64,000 nucleotides of DNA from Candidatus Symbiopectobacterium sp. NZEC151 (GCF_025962655.1 NZ_JAGFPE010000001.1:806001-870000), one strand, 5' to 3'. Shown: positions 46,178 to 56,722, counted from the first letter of the stretch. Numbers and translations: made by a program. The notes: generated by a model from the sequence alone, not told the origin.

Positions 46178-47452
46178 TTAGCCGTGAACGGTTTGTTTGC
46201 GGAACAATTCGCGAAATACCGGATAAATATCATCCTGATCGCGAATATGCTGCATGGCAAAATTGGGGTAGGTATCACGCAGCGCTTCATACTCGCGCCA
46301 CAAGGTTTGGTGTGAGCGACGCGTAATTTCGATGTAGCTGTAGTAACGCACAAAAGGCAACAGTTGGTTAGCCAGAATATCGTGACACAGCGGTGAGTCA
46401 TCGGCCCAGTTATCGCCATCGGAGGCTTGTGCCGCATAAATGTTCCACTGTGACGGGTTATAGCGCGCTTTAACCACTTCCTCCATCAATTTCAATGCGC
46501 TGGACACAATGGTGCCGCCGGTCTCCTGAGAGTAGAAAAACTCCTGTTCATCCACTTCTTTGGCTTGGGTATGATGGCGAATATAAACCACATCCACGTT
46601 CTTATAATTCCGACTCAAAAACAGATAGAGCAGAATATAAAAGCGTTTCGCCATGTCCTTGGTGGACTGATCCATCGAGCCGGAAACGTCCATCAGGCAA
46701 AACATCACGGCCTGACTGGATGGTTCGGGCCGGCGTTCATAGTTCTTGAAACGCAGGTCGAAGGTATCGATAAAGGGCACGCGCGCAATCTTCTCGCGCA
46801 GCGCCGCAATCTCATGGCGCAACCGATCCTCTTCGAGCAATTGTGCAGGCTCGGTGTGTTCAAGCTCTGTCAGATCTTCCTCAAGTTGGTGCAGTTCACG
46901 CCGTTTACCTGCCGTCATTGCCATACGTCGCGCCAGTGAATTTTGCAGCGAACGCACCACGCTGATGTTAGCGGGCACACCGTTGGCGGTATAACCCGCA
47001 CGGTGCGTTTTGTACTCGTTCATTTGATGCTGCTGGGTCTTTTTCAGATTAGGCAGCGCCAGATCTTCGAACAGCAGATCGAGGTATTCATCCTTGGAGA
47101 TTTGAAACACGAACTCGTCCTGGCCATCGCCATCTTTACTGGCGTTGCCCTGACCGCCACCGCTGCCGCCACCTCCTTGTGGCCGCTCGATGCGATCGTT
47201 GGTAACAAAGTGGTCGTTGCCAGGGTGGACGCGATGCCGCTTCCCGCCGCGTCCTTGGTGGAACATCGGTTCGCTGATGTCGCCCTGAGGGATCGATACA
47301 GACTCCCCGCTGTCTATGTCGGTTACCGAACGCTTGTTGATGGCCTCGGAAATCGACTGTTTTATTTGCGACTTGTAGCGGCGTAAAAAGCGCTGGCGGT
47401 TCACCAGGCTTTTGTTCTTGCCGTTCAGCCGTCGATCAATGAAATAGGCCAT
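46178..47452 (-). CDS. yeaH: YeaH/YhbH family VWA-domain protein
   Basis: A 424-aa protein with a basic Arg/Lys-rich N-terminus and a Gly-rich linker (about residues 88-98). The C-terminal von Willebrand A domain has a MIDAS-type DVSGSMD motif. It is the conserved partner of the kinase YeaG, and in E. coli the pair acts in the response to nitrogen starvation and stationary phase. ATG 47452 has GGGGGA directly upstream. Second gene of yeaG-yeaH, 36 nt after yeaG. Confidence 0.94.
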   Translation of the reverse strand: MAYFIDRRLNGKNKSLVNRQRFLRRYKSQIKQSISEAINKRSVTDIDSGESVSIPQGDISEPMFHQGRGGKRHRVHPGNDHFVTNDRIERPQGGGGSGGGQGNASKDGDGQDEFVFQISKDEYLDLLFEDLALPNLKKTQQHQMNEYKTHRAGYTANGVPANISVVRSLQNSLARRMAMTAGKRRELHQLEEDLTELEHTEPAQLLEEDRLRHEIAALREKIARVPFIDTFDLRFKNYERRPEPSSQAVMFCLMDVSGSMDQSTKDMAKRFYILLYLFLSRNYKNVDVVYIRHHTQAKEVDEQEFFYSQETGGTIVSSALKLMEEVVKARYNPSQWNIYAAQASDGDNWADDSPLCHDILANQLLPFVRYYSYIEITRRSHQTLWREYEALRDTYPNFAMQHIRDQDDIYPVFRELFRKQTVHG

Positions 47453-47488
47453 GATTCCCCCGCATGACGTCGTCAAGCTGCCCGTACG

Positions 47489-49423
47489 TTATGATGATTT
47501 CCTGACACGCAGATACCATTCGCACAGCAAGCGCACCTGCTTGCGGGTGTAGCCTTTCTCCATCATGCGATCGACAAAGTCGTCATGTTTTTTCTGCTCA
47601 TCGGTCGAGGTTTTGGTGTTGAACGAAATCACCGGCAACAGCTCTTCCGTATTGGAGAACATCTTCTTCTCAATGACGGTGCGCAGTTTCTCATAACTGG
47701 TCCAGTTCGGGTTGTGACCACTGTGGCTGGCACGGGCACGCAGCACAAAATTGACGATTTCGTTACGGAAATCTTTGGGATTGCTGATGCCCGCCGGTTT
47801 CTCGATTTTCTCCAGTTCGGCATTCAGCGATTCCCTGTCGAACAGTTGCCCGGTGTCCGGATCGCGGTACTCCTGATCCTGAATCCAGAAATCCGCATAG
47901 GTGACATAGCGATCGAAAATGTTCTGCCCGTACTCGGAGTAAGACTCCAGGTAGGCGGTCTGAATCTCTTTGCCGATAAATTCGGCGTATTTGGGGATCA
48001 GATAGCCTTTCAGGTGCTCGACGTATTTTTCCGCCAGTTCTTGCGGGAACTGCTCACGTTCGACCTGCTGCTCCAGCACGTAGAACAGGTGTACCGGGTT
48101 AGCCGCGACTTCGCTGTGATCGAAGTTGAACACGCGCGAGAGGATCTTGAAGGCGAAACGGGTGGACAAACCGCTCATGCCTTCATCGATGCCCGCGTAA
48201 TCACGGTACTCCTGATAGGATTTGGCCTTGGGATCGGTATCCTTCAGGCTTTCCCCATCGTAGACGCGCATTTTGGAGTGGATGCTGGAGTTTTCTGGCT
48301 CCTTAAGGCGCGACAGGATAGAGAAGCGTGCCAACGTTTCCAGCGTGCCGGGCGCGCAAGGGGCGTGCGACAGTTCGCTGTGATCGAGCAGTTTTTCGTA
48401 GATCTTCACCTCTTCGGAGACGCGCAGGCAGTAGGGCACCTTGACGATGTAAACGCGGTCCAAAAAGGCTTCGTTGTTTTTGTTATTACGGAATTGCACC
48501 CATTCCGATTCGTTGGAGTGGGCCAGAATGATGCCGTTAAACGGCAGGGCGGCAATGCCCTCCGTGCCGTTATAGTTGCCTTCCTGTGTGGCGGTCAGCA
48601 GAGGATGAAGCACCTTGATAGGCGCTTTGAACATCTCGACAAACTCCATGATGCCCTGGTTGGCACGGCACAGCGCACCGGAATAGCCATAGGCATCAGG
48701 ATCGTTTTGGGCAAAATGCTCCAGCTTACGGATGTCCACTTTCCCGACCAGTGCAGAGATATCCTGATTGTTTTCGTCACCCGGTTCGGTTTTGGCGATC
48801 GCGACTTGTGCCAGAATGGAAGGCCACACCTTAATCACTTTGAACTTGGTGATGTCACCGCCGAAATCGCGCAGGCGTTTGGCCGCCCAGGGGGACATGA
48901 TGGTGCCGAGATAACGGCGTGGCACCGCATACTCTTTTTCGAGAATATCGGCATCTTCCTGCGGGTTGAACAGGCACAGCGGATGGTCGTTGACCGGACT
49001 ACGCTCGCCGTTGGCACTCAGCACATAAATCGGCACGCGTTGCATCAAGGCTTTCAGGCGCTCAGCCAGCGACGATTTCCCGCCGCCCACCGGACCGAGC
49101 AGATACAGGATCTGTTTCTTCTCTTCCAGCCCTTGCGCGGCGTGTTTCAGGTAAGCGACGATCTGCTCTATGGCATCTTCCATGCCGTAGAACTCTTCAA
49201 AGGCCGGATAGCGCGCAATCACCCGATTAGAGAATAAACGGGAAAGGCGAGATTCATGGGCAGTGTCCACCATCACGGGTTCGCCGATCGCCATTAACAA
49301 TCGTTCGGCGGCACTCGCATAGGCACTGCGATCCTGCTGACAGATGTTAAGAAATTCCTGCAACGTGAATTCTTCGTCCTTGGCAGCGTCATAACGCTGA
49401 CGGTAATGATCAAATATGTTCAT
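47489..49423 (-). CDS. yeaG: PrkA-family serine protein kinase YeaG
   Basis: A 644-aa PrkA-type protein. It has an AAA-like N-terminal part with Walker A GPVGGGKS (110-117), and the C-terminal PrkA domain includes SNTEELLPVISF. It is nearly identical in organisation to E. coli YeaG, a kinase induced by nitrogen starvation under NtrC/sigma-54 and by sigma-S. A sigma-54 promoter-like element lies 118 nt upstream. A 550-codon antisense frame over this gene is a shadow of its codon bias. Confidence 0.95.
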   Translation of the reverse strand: MNIFDHYRQRYDAAKDEEFTLQEFLNICQQDRSAYASAAERLLMAIGEPVMVDTAHESRLSRLFSNRVIARYPAFEEFYGMEDAIEQIVAYLKHAAQGLEEKKQILYLLGPVGGGKSSLAERLKALMQRVPIYVLSANGERSPVNDHPLCLFNPQEDADILEKEYAVPRRYLGTIMSPWAAKRLRDFGGDITKFKVIKVWPSILAQVAIAKTEPGDENNQDISALVGKVDIRKLEHFAQNDPDAYGYSGALCRANQGIMEFVEMFKAPIKVLHPLLTATQEGNYNGTEGIAALPFNGIILAHSNESEWVQFRNNKNNEAFLDRVYIVKVPYCLRVSEEVKIYEKLLDHSELSHAPCAPGTLETLARFSILSRLKEPENSSIHSKMRVYDGESLKDTDPKAKSYQEYRDYAGIDEGMSGLSTRFAFKILSRVFNFDHSEVAANPVHLFYVLEQQVEREQFPQELAEKYVEHLKGYLIPKYAEFIGKEIQTAYLESYSEYGQNIFDRYVTYADFWIQDQEYRDPDTGQLFDRESLNAELEKIEKPAGISNPKDFRNEIVNFVLRARASHSGHNPNWTSYEKLRTVIEKKMFSNTEELLPVISFNTKTSTDEQKKHDDFVDRMMEKGYTRKQVRLLCEWYLRVRKSS

Positions 49424-49540
49424 AGCGATGCCCGTCCTTCGTCGATTAGCACAGATTTAGAGAGCCTGTTAAATAATGTGCGGCGTTATTTATGCGGCCA
49501 TAGATGTGTAGCCCTCTGGCAGATGATTTCTCTGAATACA

Positions 49541-49555
49541 GCAACCCTTATGCCA
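49541..49555 (-). promoter_or_regulatory. Candidate sigma-54 promoter of yeaGH
   Basis: On the minus strand TGGCATAAGGGTTGC keeps the GG (-24) and GC (-12) dinucleotides at correct spacing and matches TGGCACG-N4-TTGC at 9 of 11 defined positions. It lies 118 nt upstream of the yeaG start. E. coli yeaGH is known to be sigma-54/NtrC controlled. Confidence 0.65.
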
Positions 49556-49940
49556 TATTCGCAGCAGTGCGGATGTTATTACACTGACAAGGCGCGTTTT
49601 CCTTAACCCACACCCGGCGAGGTGGAAAGGCAGGGGCAACGCGCTTATGCTGACCTGCGAACTCAGGAACATTCATCTCCCTGTCATTAAGCGTAGTTGG
49701 CATCTGCAAAATTTCCTCATTGGTAAAAACATCTTTTTAAGATATTTCAATAACTCACTCAGCGAAGTATGCCGCTACAATGGCGGTAGCCACTGGGCAT
49801 TCGTGCCTCTGGCTCATTTGGAGCGACGATAGGTGCGGCATGTGGTTTAATGCCATGCGATTTGCACATTTAACGATTATGATTGATATGAGCGAAATAC
49901 GATTTTGATAATTCATATCAGTAATGGGAATAATAACGTT
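49556..49940. other. Intergenic region between yeaG and mipA
   Basis: About 385 bases carrying the upstream control regions of the divergent yeaGH and mipA units. A 61-codon plus-strand frame (49647-49832) has no ribosome site or family. I looked for a TGCACC-N-GGTGCA NtrC enhancer and did not find a clear one. The last 80 bases are AT-rich and probably hold the mipA promoter. Confidence 0.35.
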
Positions 49941-50690
49941 ATGAAAAAATCATCTGTGATTTATACCTCTTTGCTGTTGGCAGGGTCGCTGGCGGCAACA
50001 ACGGCGGTTGCGGCGGACTTCTCACTGGGGGCCGGGGTATTAGGTTCCATCAGCCCTTATCGCGGGGGCGATAACGCGCTGTATCCGGTGCCAATGGTGA
50101 CCTATGAAAGTGACAACTTTTATTTTCGCGGGCTGGGCGGGGGTTATTACCTGTGGAACGATGGTCAAAACCGCCTGTCGGTGACGGCACTCTATTCTCC
50201 GTTAGGTTTTAAACCGAGTGATAACGACGACGCGCAAATGAAGCAGCTGGATAAGCGCCGTGGCACGCTGATGGCAGGTCTGGCCTATTCTCACTCCGCG
50301 TCCTGGGGGATCCTGCGCACCTCTCTCGTGGCGGATACCTTGGGCTATAGCGACGGTTATCTGTGGGACAACACCTACCTGTATCGCTTCGAACTGGGTG
50401 ACTGGTCATTGACGCCGGGCGTCGGTGTCACCTGGAGCAGCGAAAGACTCAACCGCTATTACTTTGGTGTCAGCGGCAAAGAGGCATCGCGCTCAGGGTT
50501 GGGGGCTTACAGCCCGGACGGTGACTGGTCGCCGTACGCCGAGTTGAGCACCAACTACCGTATTAACGATAGCTGGAGCGCATGGGCCACCGGACGCTAT
50601 GTGCGTCTGGCGGACGAAGTGAAAGAGAGCCCGATGGTCGATCGCAGCTATACCATGGTGTTTGGCGCGGGTGTGAGCTATCGCTTCTAA
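49941..50690 (+). CDS. mipA: MltA-interacting outer-membrane protein MipA
   Basis: A 249-aa MipA/OmpV-family beta-barrel protein. The signal peptide (MKKSSVIYTSLLLAGSLAAT) is cleaved near AVAA-DFS. Alternating hydrophobic strands follow, and the C-terminal strand ends GVSYRF, the BAM recognition signal with terminal Phe. It scaffolds murein hydrolase MltA and synthase PBP1B in E. coli. ATG 49941 is chosen at the signal peptide; 12 upstream in-frame codons are excluded. Confidence 0.94.
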   Translation: MKKSSVIYTSLLLAGSLAATTAVAADFSLGAGVLGSISPYRGGDNALYPVPMVTYESDNFYFRGLGGGYYLWNDGQNRLSVTALYSPLGFKPSDNDDAQMKQLDKRRGTLMAGLAYSHSASWGILRTSLVADTLGYSDGYLWDNTYLYRFELGDWSLTPGVGVTWSSERLNRYYFGVSGKEASRSGLGAYSPDGDWSPYAELSTNYRINDSWSAWATGRYVRLADEVKESPMVDRSYTMVFGAGVSYRF

Positions 50691-50728
50691 CGCCTGATGC
50701 GCTAAGACAGGGCGGGTGCCGCACAATA

Positions 50729-50750
50729 ATGGGGTGATTTCACCCCATTT
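50729..50750 (+). terminator. Terminator of mipA
   Basis: ATGGGGTG-ATTT-CACCCCAT followed by TT: 8-bp perfect stem with a short T-tract, 38 nt after the stop. Confidence 0.6.
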
Positions 50751-50811
50751 GCACGTTTTGGGGGCGCTGCGGCTCAGCGATGATGTTCAACGGGATGCAA
50801 GGAGGATAGCG

Positions 50812-51666
50812 ATGACAACCCGACAGATTCGATTTCCTGACGGTTCAAGTCTGCCCGCTATCGGGCAGGGCACGTGGTTTATGGGAGAAGCGGCCAGTGA
50901 GAAAGCGCGTGAAATAAAGGCCTTGCAGGCCGGGCTCGATCTCGGGCTCCGGCTTATTGATACCGCAGAAATGTACGCCGATGGGAGAGCAGAGAGCGTG
51001 GTGGGTGCCGCACTGTGCGGACGGCGCGACGAGGCGTTTCTGGTCTCCAAAGTCTATCCCCACAATGCGGGTGGCACGCGCGCGATTGAAGCCTGTGAGC
51101 GCAGCTTGAAACGCCTGCAAACCGATGTGCTGGATTTATACCTGCTGCACTGGCGCGGCGGTATCCCATTGGAAGAGACCATCAACGCGATGGAAGCGCT
51201 GCAACAGGCGGGCAAGATTCGTCAGTGGGGCGTATCCAATCTGGATGTGGAGGACATGAACGAACTCTGGTCCTTGTCGGGCGGTGAGCACTGCATGACC
51301 AATCAGGTGCTTTATCACGTTGCCTCGCGCGGCATTGAGTTTGATCTGCTGCCCTGGTGTCAGGCGCGTGCGATGCCAGTGATGGCCTACTGTCCGTTAG
51401 CGCAAGCGGGTACGCTGCGCCGCAATCTGTTTTCTCACCCGGTGGTTACGCGCATGGCAGACAAATACCAGATAACGCCCGCACAAATCATGCTGGCATG
51501 GGTATTGCGACAACCCGGCGTGGTGGCCATTCCGAAAGCGAGTTCGGTGGCCCACGTTGAAGAAAACGCGCGCGCGCTCACGCTGGTATTGGATAGTGGT
51601 GATATCGCTGCGCTGGATGCCGCTTTTCCCGCACCGACAAGTAAACAACCGTTGGATGTTGTGTAG
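50812..51666 (+). CDS. yeaE: Aldo/keto reductase YeaE
   Basis: A 284-aa NADPH-dependent AKR. The catalytic tetrad is visible: Asp and Tyr in LIDTAEMYADG, Lys in FLVSKVYPH, His in YLLHWRGG. E. coli YeaE reduces methylglyoxal and other carbonyls. The start has an ideal AAGGAGG 6 nt upstream (ATG 50812); upstream in-frame codons run through the mipA terminator and are excluded. The order mipA-yeaE-yeaD-gapA is conserved. Confidence 0.95.
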   Translation: MTTRQIRFPDGSSLPAIGQGTWFMGEAASEKAREIKALQAGLDLGLRLIDTAEMYADGRAESVVGAALCGRRDEAFLVSKVYPHNAGGTRAIEACERSLKRLQTDVLDLYLLHWRGGIPLEETINAMEALQQAGKIRQWGVSNLDVEDMNELWSLSGGEHCMTNQVLYHVASRGIEFDLLPWCQARAMPVMAYCPLAQAGTLRRNLFSHPVVTRMADKYQITPAQIMLAWVLRQPGVVAIPKASSVAHVEENARALTLVLDSGDIAALDAAFPAPTSKQPLDVV

Positions 51667-51712
51667 CGGGATAGGGCGATGAGAGATGACTGGGCTCACA
51701 CTACGCGGTTAG

Positions 51713-51743
51713 CGCCGCCCGCAGGCCTGCGAGCGGCGGTTTT
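51713..51743 (+). terminator. Terminator of yeaE
   Basis: GCCGC...GCGGC outer stem enclosing CGCA/TGCG around GGCC, followed by TTTT; lies between convergent yeaE and yeaD. Confidence 0.6.
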
Positions 51744-51773
51744 GGGTTTATCGCTATAAACCCGTGCCGTTGA

Positions 51774-52643
51774 TCAACGTTTTACGCTAATCACCGTGGT
51801 CAAACGCGCAGGTGCGGCTGGCGTGGCAACAAACGGCTGGGTCACGCGTGCGGTTTCCACGCAGACAAAGGTCTTGTAACCGTCATCCGGCATGTCGGCG
51901 ATGGTTTTAGACAGTTCCGCCGCCGGGTTCCAGGCAACCGCATCGCTGTGGTGCGTGTGGTGCACGTCGATAGTGCGTTTCAGCGTCGGGTCCACGATGC
52001 TGCTCACTGCTTGCGGATGGGTATAGATGCGATCGGTGCGCTCAGTGAACGTCAGATCGCCACCTTGCGTCGTCAACTTGCCTTGATTGACCTTATCGAT
52101 AAAGGTATCGCCCAAACCGCTGACGCGGATATGGTCGATGTCACCAATCTGGAAGTAGGTGTGCAGGGCGCTGGTGATGCTGTAATCGCCTTGCGCTTCT
52201 AACTCGATAGTGCAGGTTTTGCCGAGCTTGTAGCGCGCGGTCAGCGTGAAAGCGTGCGGCCAGCTTGCCAACGTCTCTGGCGTATCGCGCAGGGTGAAGG
52301 TCAACTCAACGCCGTCAGCATCTTCACGGTGCGCGGTGAATTCCCATGGCAGCAGACGGGCAAAACCGTGGTTAGGTTCTGCAAACGGACCAAACCACGG
52401 GAAGCAGATCGGCACACCGCCACGAATGGCGACACCTTCAGCGAACGGCGAGTTGTCACTCAACCACAGGACTGGCGTTTCACCTTGCGGCTGCCAGTGC
52501 AGCAGATGCGCACCTTGCAGCGTGACGGCAGCGCGTACCTGCGGATGGTCAACGACAATAACCGGCAGTTGGTCGATCTGGCGTTGACTGAGCGTGGACG
52601 AAATTTCAGATTTGATGGGAAGTGAAAAAATTTTATCGTTCAT
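51774..52643 (-). CDS. yeaD: Glucose-6-phosphate 1-epimerase family protein YeaD
   Basis: A 289-aa aldose-1-epimerase-fold enzyme that interconverts alpha and beta hexose-6-phosphates. Family motifs are GAHLLHWQP, RGGVPICFPWFGPF and the catalytic-region HTYFQIGDI. ATG 52643 has AAGG about 7 nt upstream; 13 upstream in-frame codons are excluded. It lies just downstream of gapA on the same strand, separated by the gapA terminator. Confidence 0.94.
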   Translation of the reverse strand: MNDKIFSLPIKSEISSTLSQRQIDQLPVIVVDHPQVRAAVTLQGAHLLHWQPQGETPVLWLSDNSPFAEGVAIRGGVPICFPWFGPFAEPNHGFARLLPWEFTAHREDADGVELTFTLRDTPETLASWPHAFTLTARYKLGKTCTIELEAQGDYSITSALHTYFQIGDIDHIRVSGLGDTFIDKVNQGKLTTQGGDLTFTERTDRIYTHPQAVSSIVDPTLKRTIDVHHTHHSDAVAWNPAAELSKTIADMPDDGYKTFVCVETARVTQPFVATPAAPARLTTVISVKR

Positions 52644-52695
52644 GATGTTACCTTGTTTTATTTGTATTTCGTGTTGCATCATGGCGGAACGCAGC

Positions 52696-52723
52696 TAATA
52701 AAAAGGGCGACATTACGTCGCCC
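52696..52723 (-). terminator. Terminator of gapA
   Basis: On the minus strand GGGCGAC-GTAAT-GTCGCCC is followed by TTTTTATTA: strong intrinsic terminator 27 nt after gapA. Confidence 0.88.
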
Positions 52724-52749
52724 CTTGCATCGCTTATCGCACCGTCGCC

Positions 52750-53757
<1,008 letters not shown>

Positions 53758-53828
53758 CTATGGTTTGTGAATAATGGTTAGTGAATAAAGGTTGGTTGTA
53801 AAATTACAAAAACCTTGCTGAGCGTCAA

Positions 53829-53842
53829 GCGGAATCGTGTCA
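53829..53842. promoter_or_regulatory. Candidate Cra operator upstream of gapA
   Basis: GCGGAATCGTGTCA matches the Cra consensus GCTGAATCGTTTCA at 12 of 14 positions, 84 nt upstream of the gapA start. E. coli gapA is a known Cra target. Confidence 0.6.
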
Positions 53843-53967
53843 ATAGTTGCGGCAAGTCAAATCTGATGCGCAACGGTTGCACGAAAAAGCGCCGTAATGA
53901 AACTTAGGAACATCTTTCCCTTAAATGGGAGCGTTTGCACCAATATAAAGCCCGCAGGCCCGATAAA

Positions 53968-53983
53968 TGTGATGAGTATCACA
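53968..53983. promoter_or_regulatory. Consensus CRP site between gapA and msrB
   Basis: TGTGA-TGAGTA-TCACA: both CRP half sites perfect at the required 6-nt spacing, flanked by AAA and ATT. It is 223 nt upstream of gapA and 112 nt upstream of msrB, so it could serve either. E. coli gapA has a CRP-dependent promoter. Confidence 0.8.
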
Positions 53984-54094
53984 ATTGCTGGGGCGTTGCG
54001 TGGTTACTCCCCATTTTAGTCGGAAAAAACGTTATGAGGATGTTAATTCTTGTTAAACTAAGCCATGCCAAACAGAAATGATGACGAGACAATC

Positions 54095-54514
54095 ATGGAT
54101 AAGCCAGCTTCAACGTCTGCACCAGCAGACAAGGGAACCTTGACGGAGATGCAACAGTACGTGACACAGCAACGTGGCACGGAACCCGCCTATTCAGGCA
54201 AACTGTTGCATAATAAACGCACCGGGGTGTATCACTGCCTGTGTTGCCAAAGCGCGCTGTTTTATTCCGACAACAAATATGACTCTGGATGCGGTTGGCC
54301 CAGCTTTGACCGGCCCGTGGCGAAGGGGGCAATTCGCTATTTGGAAGATTTTTCTCATAACATGCAGCGTATTGAAATTCGCTGCGGTAAATGCGATGCG
54401 CACTTGGGGCACGTGTTCCCCGACGGCCCGCAAACTACCGGTGAGCGTTACTGCGTCAACTCGGCCTCGTTAAGTTTTATCGATGGCACCGACGGTGGGA
54501 AAGTGGATGGCTGA
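54095..54514 (+). CDS. msrB: Peptide-methionine (R)-S-oxide reductase MsrB
   Basis: A 139-aa zinc-containing repair enzyme reducing methionine-R-sulfoxide. Zinc ligands are in CLCC and [10 protein letters not shown]. The catalytic cysteine is in RYCVNSASL, and GCGWPSF forms the active-site wall. ATG 54095 (GACGAG upstream, near E. coli length) is preferred over 54065. Divergent from gapA and followed by yeaC, as in E. coli. Confidence 0.95.
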   Translation: MDKPASTSAPADKGTLTEMQQYVTQQRGTEPAYSGKLLHNKRTGVYHCLCCQSALFYSDNKYDSGCGWPSFDRPVAKGAIRYLEDFSHNMQRIEIRCGKCDAHLGHVFPDGPQTTGERYCVNSASLSFIDGTDGGKVDG

Positions 54515-54597
54515 CGTTTCACAGTGATGTTTGTAGCTAAAACGTTTCAGCTTGCTGGGTTTTGTTCAAAAATAGCAATGACAGGATGGCAATCACG

Positions 54598-54879
54598 ATG
54601 CTCGACAAACAGCTTGATGAGGTTGTGACGGCGCTGACGCCGGATATCTACCAACGCCTGGCAACCGCCGTGGAACTGGGCAAATGGCCTGATGGCGTTC
54701 CGCTGACAGCGGAGCAAAAAGAAAATTGCCTGCAAATGGTGATGCTGTGGCAGTCGCGCCATAATGTTGATGCGGAGCACATGACCATCAATACCGACGG
54801 TGAGTTGGTGATGAAAAGCAAGCAAGAGCTGAAGCAGGCGTTTGCCATCGACAACCTGATTCAGCGAGAACGACAGTAG
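54598..54879 (+). CDS. yeaC: YeaC family protein (DUF1315)
   Basis: A 93-aa protein matching E. coli YeaC: LTPDIYQRLATAVELGKWPDG, then LTAEQKENCLQMVMLWQSRHN and HMTINTDGE. Predicted mostly helical and cytoplasmic. ATG 54598 aligns best with E. coli; ATG 54586 is an alternative. It follows msrB by 83 nt. Function unknown. Confidence 0.9.
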   Translation: MLDKQLDEVVTALTPDIYQRLATAVELGKWPDGVPLTAEQKENCLQMVMLWQSRHNVDAEHMTINTDGELVMKSKQELKQAFAIDNLIQRERQ

Positions 54880-54883
54880 CCGA

Positions 54884-54903
54884 GCCCCTGAATGCACAGG
54901 GGC
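54884..54903. terminator. Convergent hairpin between yeaC and pncA
   Basis: GCCCCTG-AATGCA-CAGGGGC, perfect 7-bp stem without U-tract, between convergent stops. Confidence 0.5.
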
Positions 54904-54909
54904 GCAGTA

Positions 54910-55593
54910 TTATGCGGAGTCATTTGCTGATGTTGCGATAAAGTCGGCCAGGCAAATGCGGCGCGCTCCGCGAGCCACCATGTCTACCAGGGCAGCCTCG
55001 CTGTCGTCCGGTTGGAGATTCACACCGCGGCAGCCCTCTTCAACGATCTGCACCTCATACCCGAGTGCCAGCGCATCGAGCACGGTAAATTTTACGCAGT
55101 AATCCGTTGCCAGCCCCATGATGGTCAACCGCGTGATGCCGCGTTGGCGCAACAGGTTATCCAGTGCGGTGGTGGCGCGTTTTCCGTTGTCGAAAAAAGC
55201 GCTGTAGCTGTCAATGTCAGGCTGAGTGCCTTTTTGTATCACCGCATCAAACGCATGATGATGAAGGCGCGGGTGGAACTCCGCACCTCGCGTACCCTGT
55301 ACGCAGTGCACTGGCCACCAGATCTGCGCTAATCCTGCCAGTTCACCACACTCACCCACGACAGCGTCCGGATGATTGCTGGCGAAGCTCAGATGATTGG
55401 CCGGGTGCCAATCCTGGCTGGCAATGATGGGCATCCCGGCCTTCTGTGCCGCCGCTATCGCCACGTTGGCAACCTCAATGGTGACATCACCCTGTGCGAC
55501 AGGCAGTGCGCCGTTCGGGCAAAAATCATTCTGCAAATCGACCAACAGCAGGGCATGATTGATGACTGCATGGTGTAGGACGGTAGGGTTCAT
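54910..55593 (-). CDS. pncA: Nicotinamidase PncA
   Basis: A 227-aa cysteine hydrolase converting nicotinamide to nicotinate in NAD salvage (and pyrazinamide to pyrazinoic acid). The catalytic triad is Asp in LLVDLQNDFC, Lys in IQKGTQPD and Cys in ATDYCVKFT. The metal site is in SQDWHPANH. It has an N-terminal extension of about nine residues relative to E. coli. It starts 20 nt after the ansA stop, so the two form an operon as in E. coli. Confidence 0.95.
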   Translation of the reverse strand: MNPTVLHHAVINHALLLVDLQNDFCPNGALPVAQGDVTIEVANVAIAAAQKAGMPIIASQDWHPANHLSFASNHPDAVVGECGELAGLAQIWWPVHCVQGTRGAEFHPRLHHHAFDAVIQKGTQPDIDSYSAFFDNGKRATTALDNLLRQRGITRLTIMGLATDYCVKFTVLDALALGYEVQIVEEGCRGVNLQPDDSEAALVDMVARGARRICLADFIATSANDSA

Positions 55594-55612
55594 GGCAGCT
55601 CCAGCATCCGGG

Positions 55613-56632
55613 TTAGGCGTCCTGAGTCAGTTCGCCGCGCAGGTCTTGTTGCATTAACTGGCGAATGGTATCCGGGGTTAAATCAGGCTGGCTCAGCAGA
55701 TAATGCAGTTTAGTCAGCGCGGCTTCCACCGTCATATCAAAACCGCTGATCACACCGGCCTGCGCCAGCGCGTTGCCGGTGGCGTAGCCTTCCATGTTCA
55801 CCCGTCCGGAAATGCACTGGGTGAGGTTAACCACCACGATACCGCGTGCCGATGCCTGACGCAGTTCGTCCAACAGCGCCGGGCTTTGCGGTGCATTCCC
55901 CACACCGTAAGAGCGCAATATCAGCGCTTTGACCGGCTGACGCAGGAAGTTACGCACCACATCCGCTGAAATTCCCGGATAAACGGTAATCACACCGATC
56001 GGTTGCGGGGTAATAGGATGCACGATCAGCGGCCCACTGGGGGTTTCCGATTGAGGCGGCACCAGGCGGCGTATATGAATACCGGCTTCTAGCAGCGTCG
56101 GGAAGTTGGGGGAGGCGAACGCATCAAAGCCGTCCGCATGGGCTTTCGTGGTGCGGTTACCGCGCAGCAGCTTGTTATTGAAAAACAGGCTGACTTCATT
56201 CACCGGGTGATTAGCCGCGACATACAGGGCGTTCAGCAGGTTGGTTTGTCCATCAGAACGCAACTCCGCTAACGGAATTTGTGACCCTGTCACAATGAGC
56301 GGCTTGGCCAGATTCTCCATAATGAAGGAGAGGGCTGACGCCGTGAAGGCCATGGTATCGGTGCCGTGCAGAATAACGAAGCCATCGTACTCATCGTAGT
56401 GCTGTTGAATATCCTCAGCAATGGCCTGCCAATCGGCAGGGGTCATGTCGGAGGAGTCAATCAGCGGATCATATTCATGGATGGTAAAATCAGGCATCTC
56501 CGGGCGATGAAACTCCGGCATGTTAGCCAGTTGCTGTTGCAGGTGACCAGATACCGGAATGTAACCATTGGCGGAGCGTTGCATACCAATAGTACCACCG
56601 GTATACGCGACATAGATGGATTTCTTTTGCAT
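55613..56632 (-). CDS. ansA: L-asparaginase I (cytoplasmic)
   Basis: A 339-aa type I asparaginase hydrolysing asparagine to aspartate and ammonia. Nucleophilic threonines are in TGGTIGM (11-17) and HGTDTMAFTASAL. There is no signal peptide, so cytoplasmic, unlike the periplasmic type II. Upstream of pncA in the same operon and downstream of the sppA terminator. Confidence 0.96.
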   Translation of the reverse strand: MQKKSIYVAYTGGTIGMQRSANGYIPVSGHLQQQLANMPEFHRPEMPDFTIHEYDPLIDSSDMTPADWQAIAEDIQQHYDEYDGFVILHGTDTMAFTASALSFIMENLAKPLIVTGSQIPLAELRSDGQTNLLNALYVAANHPVNEVSLFFNNKLLRGNRTTKAHADGFDAFASPNFPTLLEAGIHIRRLVPPQSETPSGPLIVHPITPQPIGVITVYPGISADVVRNFLRQPVKALILRSYGVGNAPQSPALLDELRQASARGIVVVNLTQCISGRVNMEGYATGNALAQAGVISGFDMTVEAALTKLHYLLSQPDLTPDTIRQLMQQDLRGELTQDA

Positions 56633-56663
56633 GCTGTTCTTATGAAAAAAGGGTGTGCTGATG

Positions 56664-56698
56664 AAAAAATGAAAAACAGCCCGACATACGCCGGGCTG
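56664..56698 (-). terminator. Terminator of sppA
   Basis: On the minus strand CAGCCCG...CGGGCTG is followed by TTTTTCATTTTTTC, between the sppA stop and the ansA start. Confidence 0.85.
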
Positions 56699-56722
56699 AG
56701 GGAAAATCCAGTGTTACCCGGT

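Noticed and set aside
47585-49237. 550-codon open frame on the plus strand opposite yeaG
   Set aside because: It is fully antisense to a strongly conserved kinase gene, has no ribosome site and translates to a His/Arg/Phe-rich sequence typical of a codon-bias shadow.
49647-49832. 61-codon plus-strand ORF between yeaG and mipA
   Set aside because: No ribosome site and implausible composition; sits in the control region.
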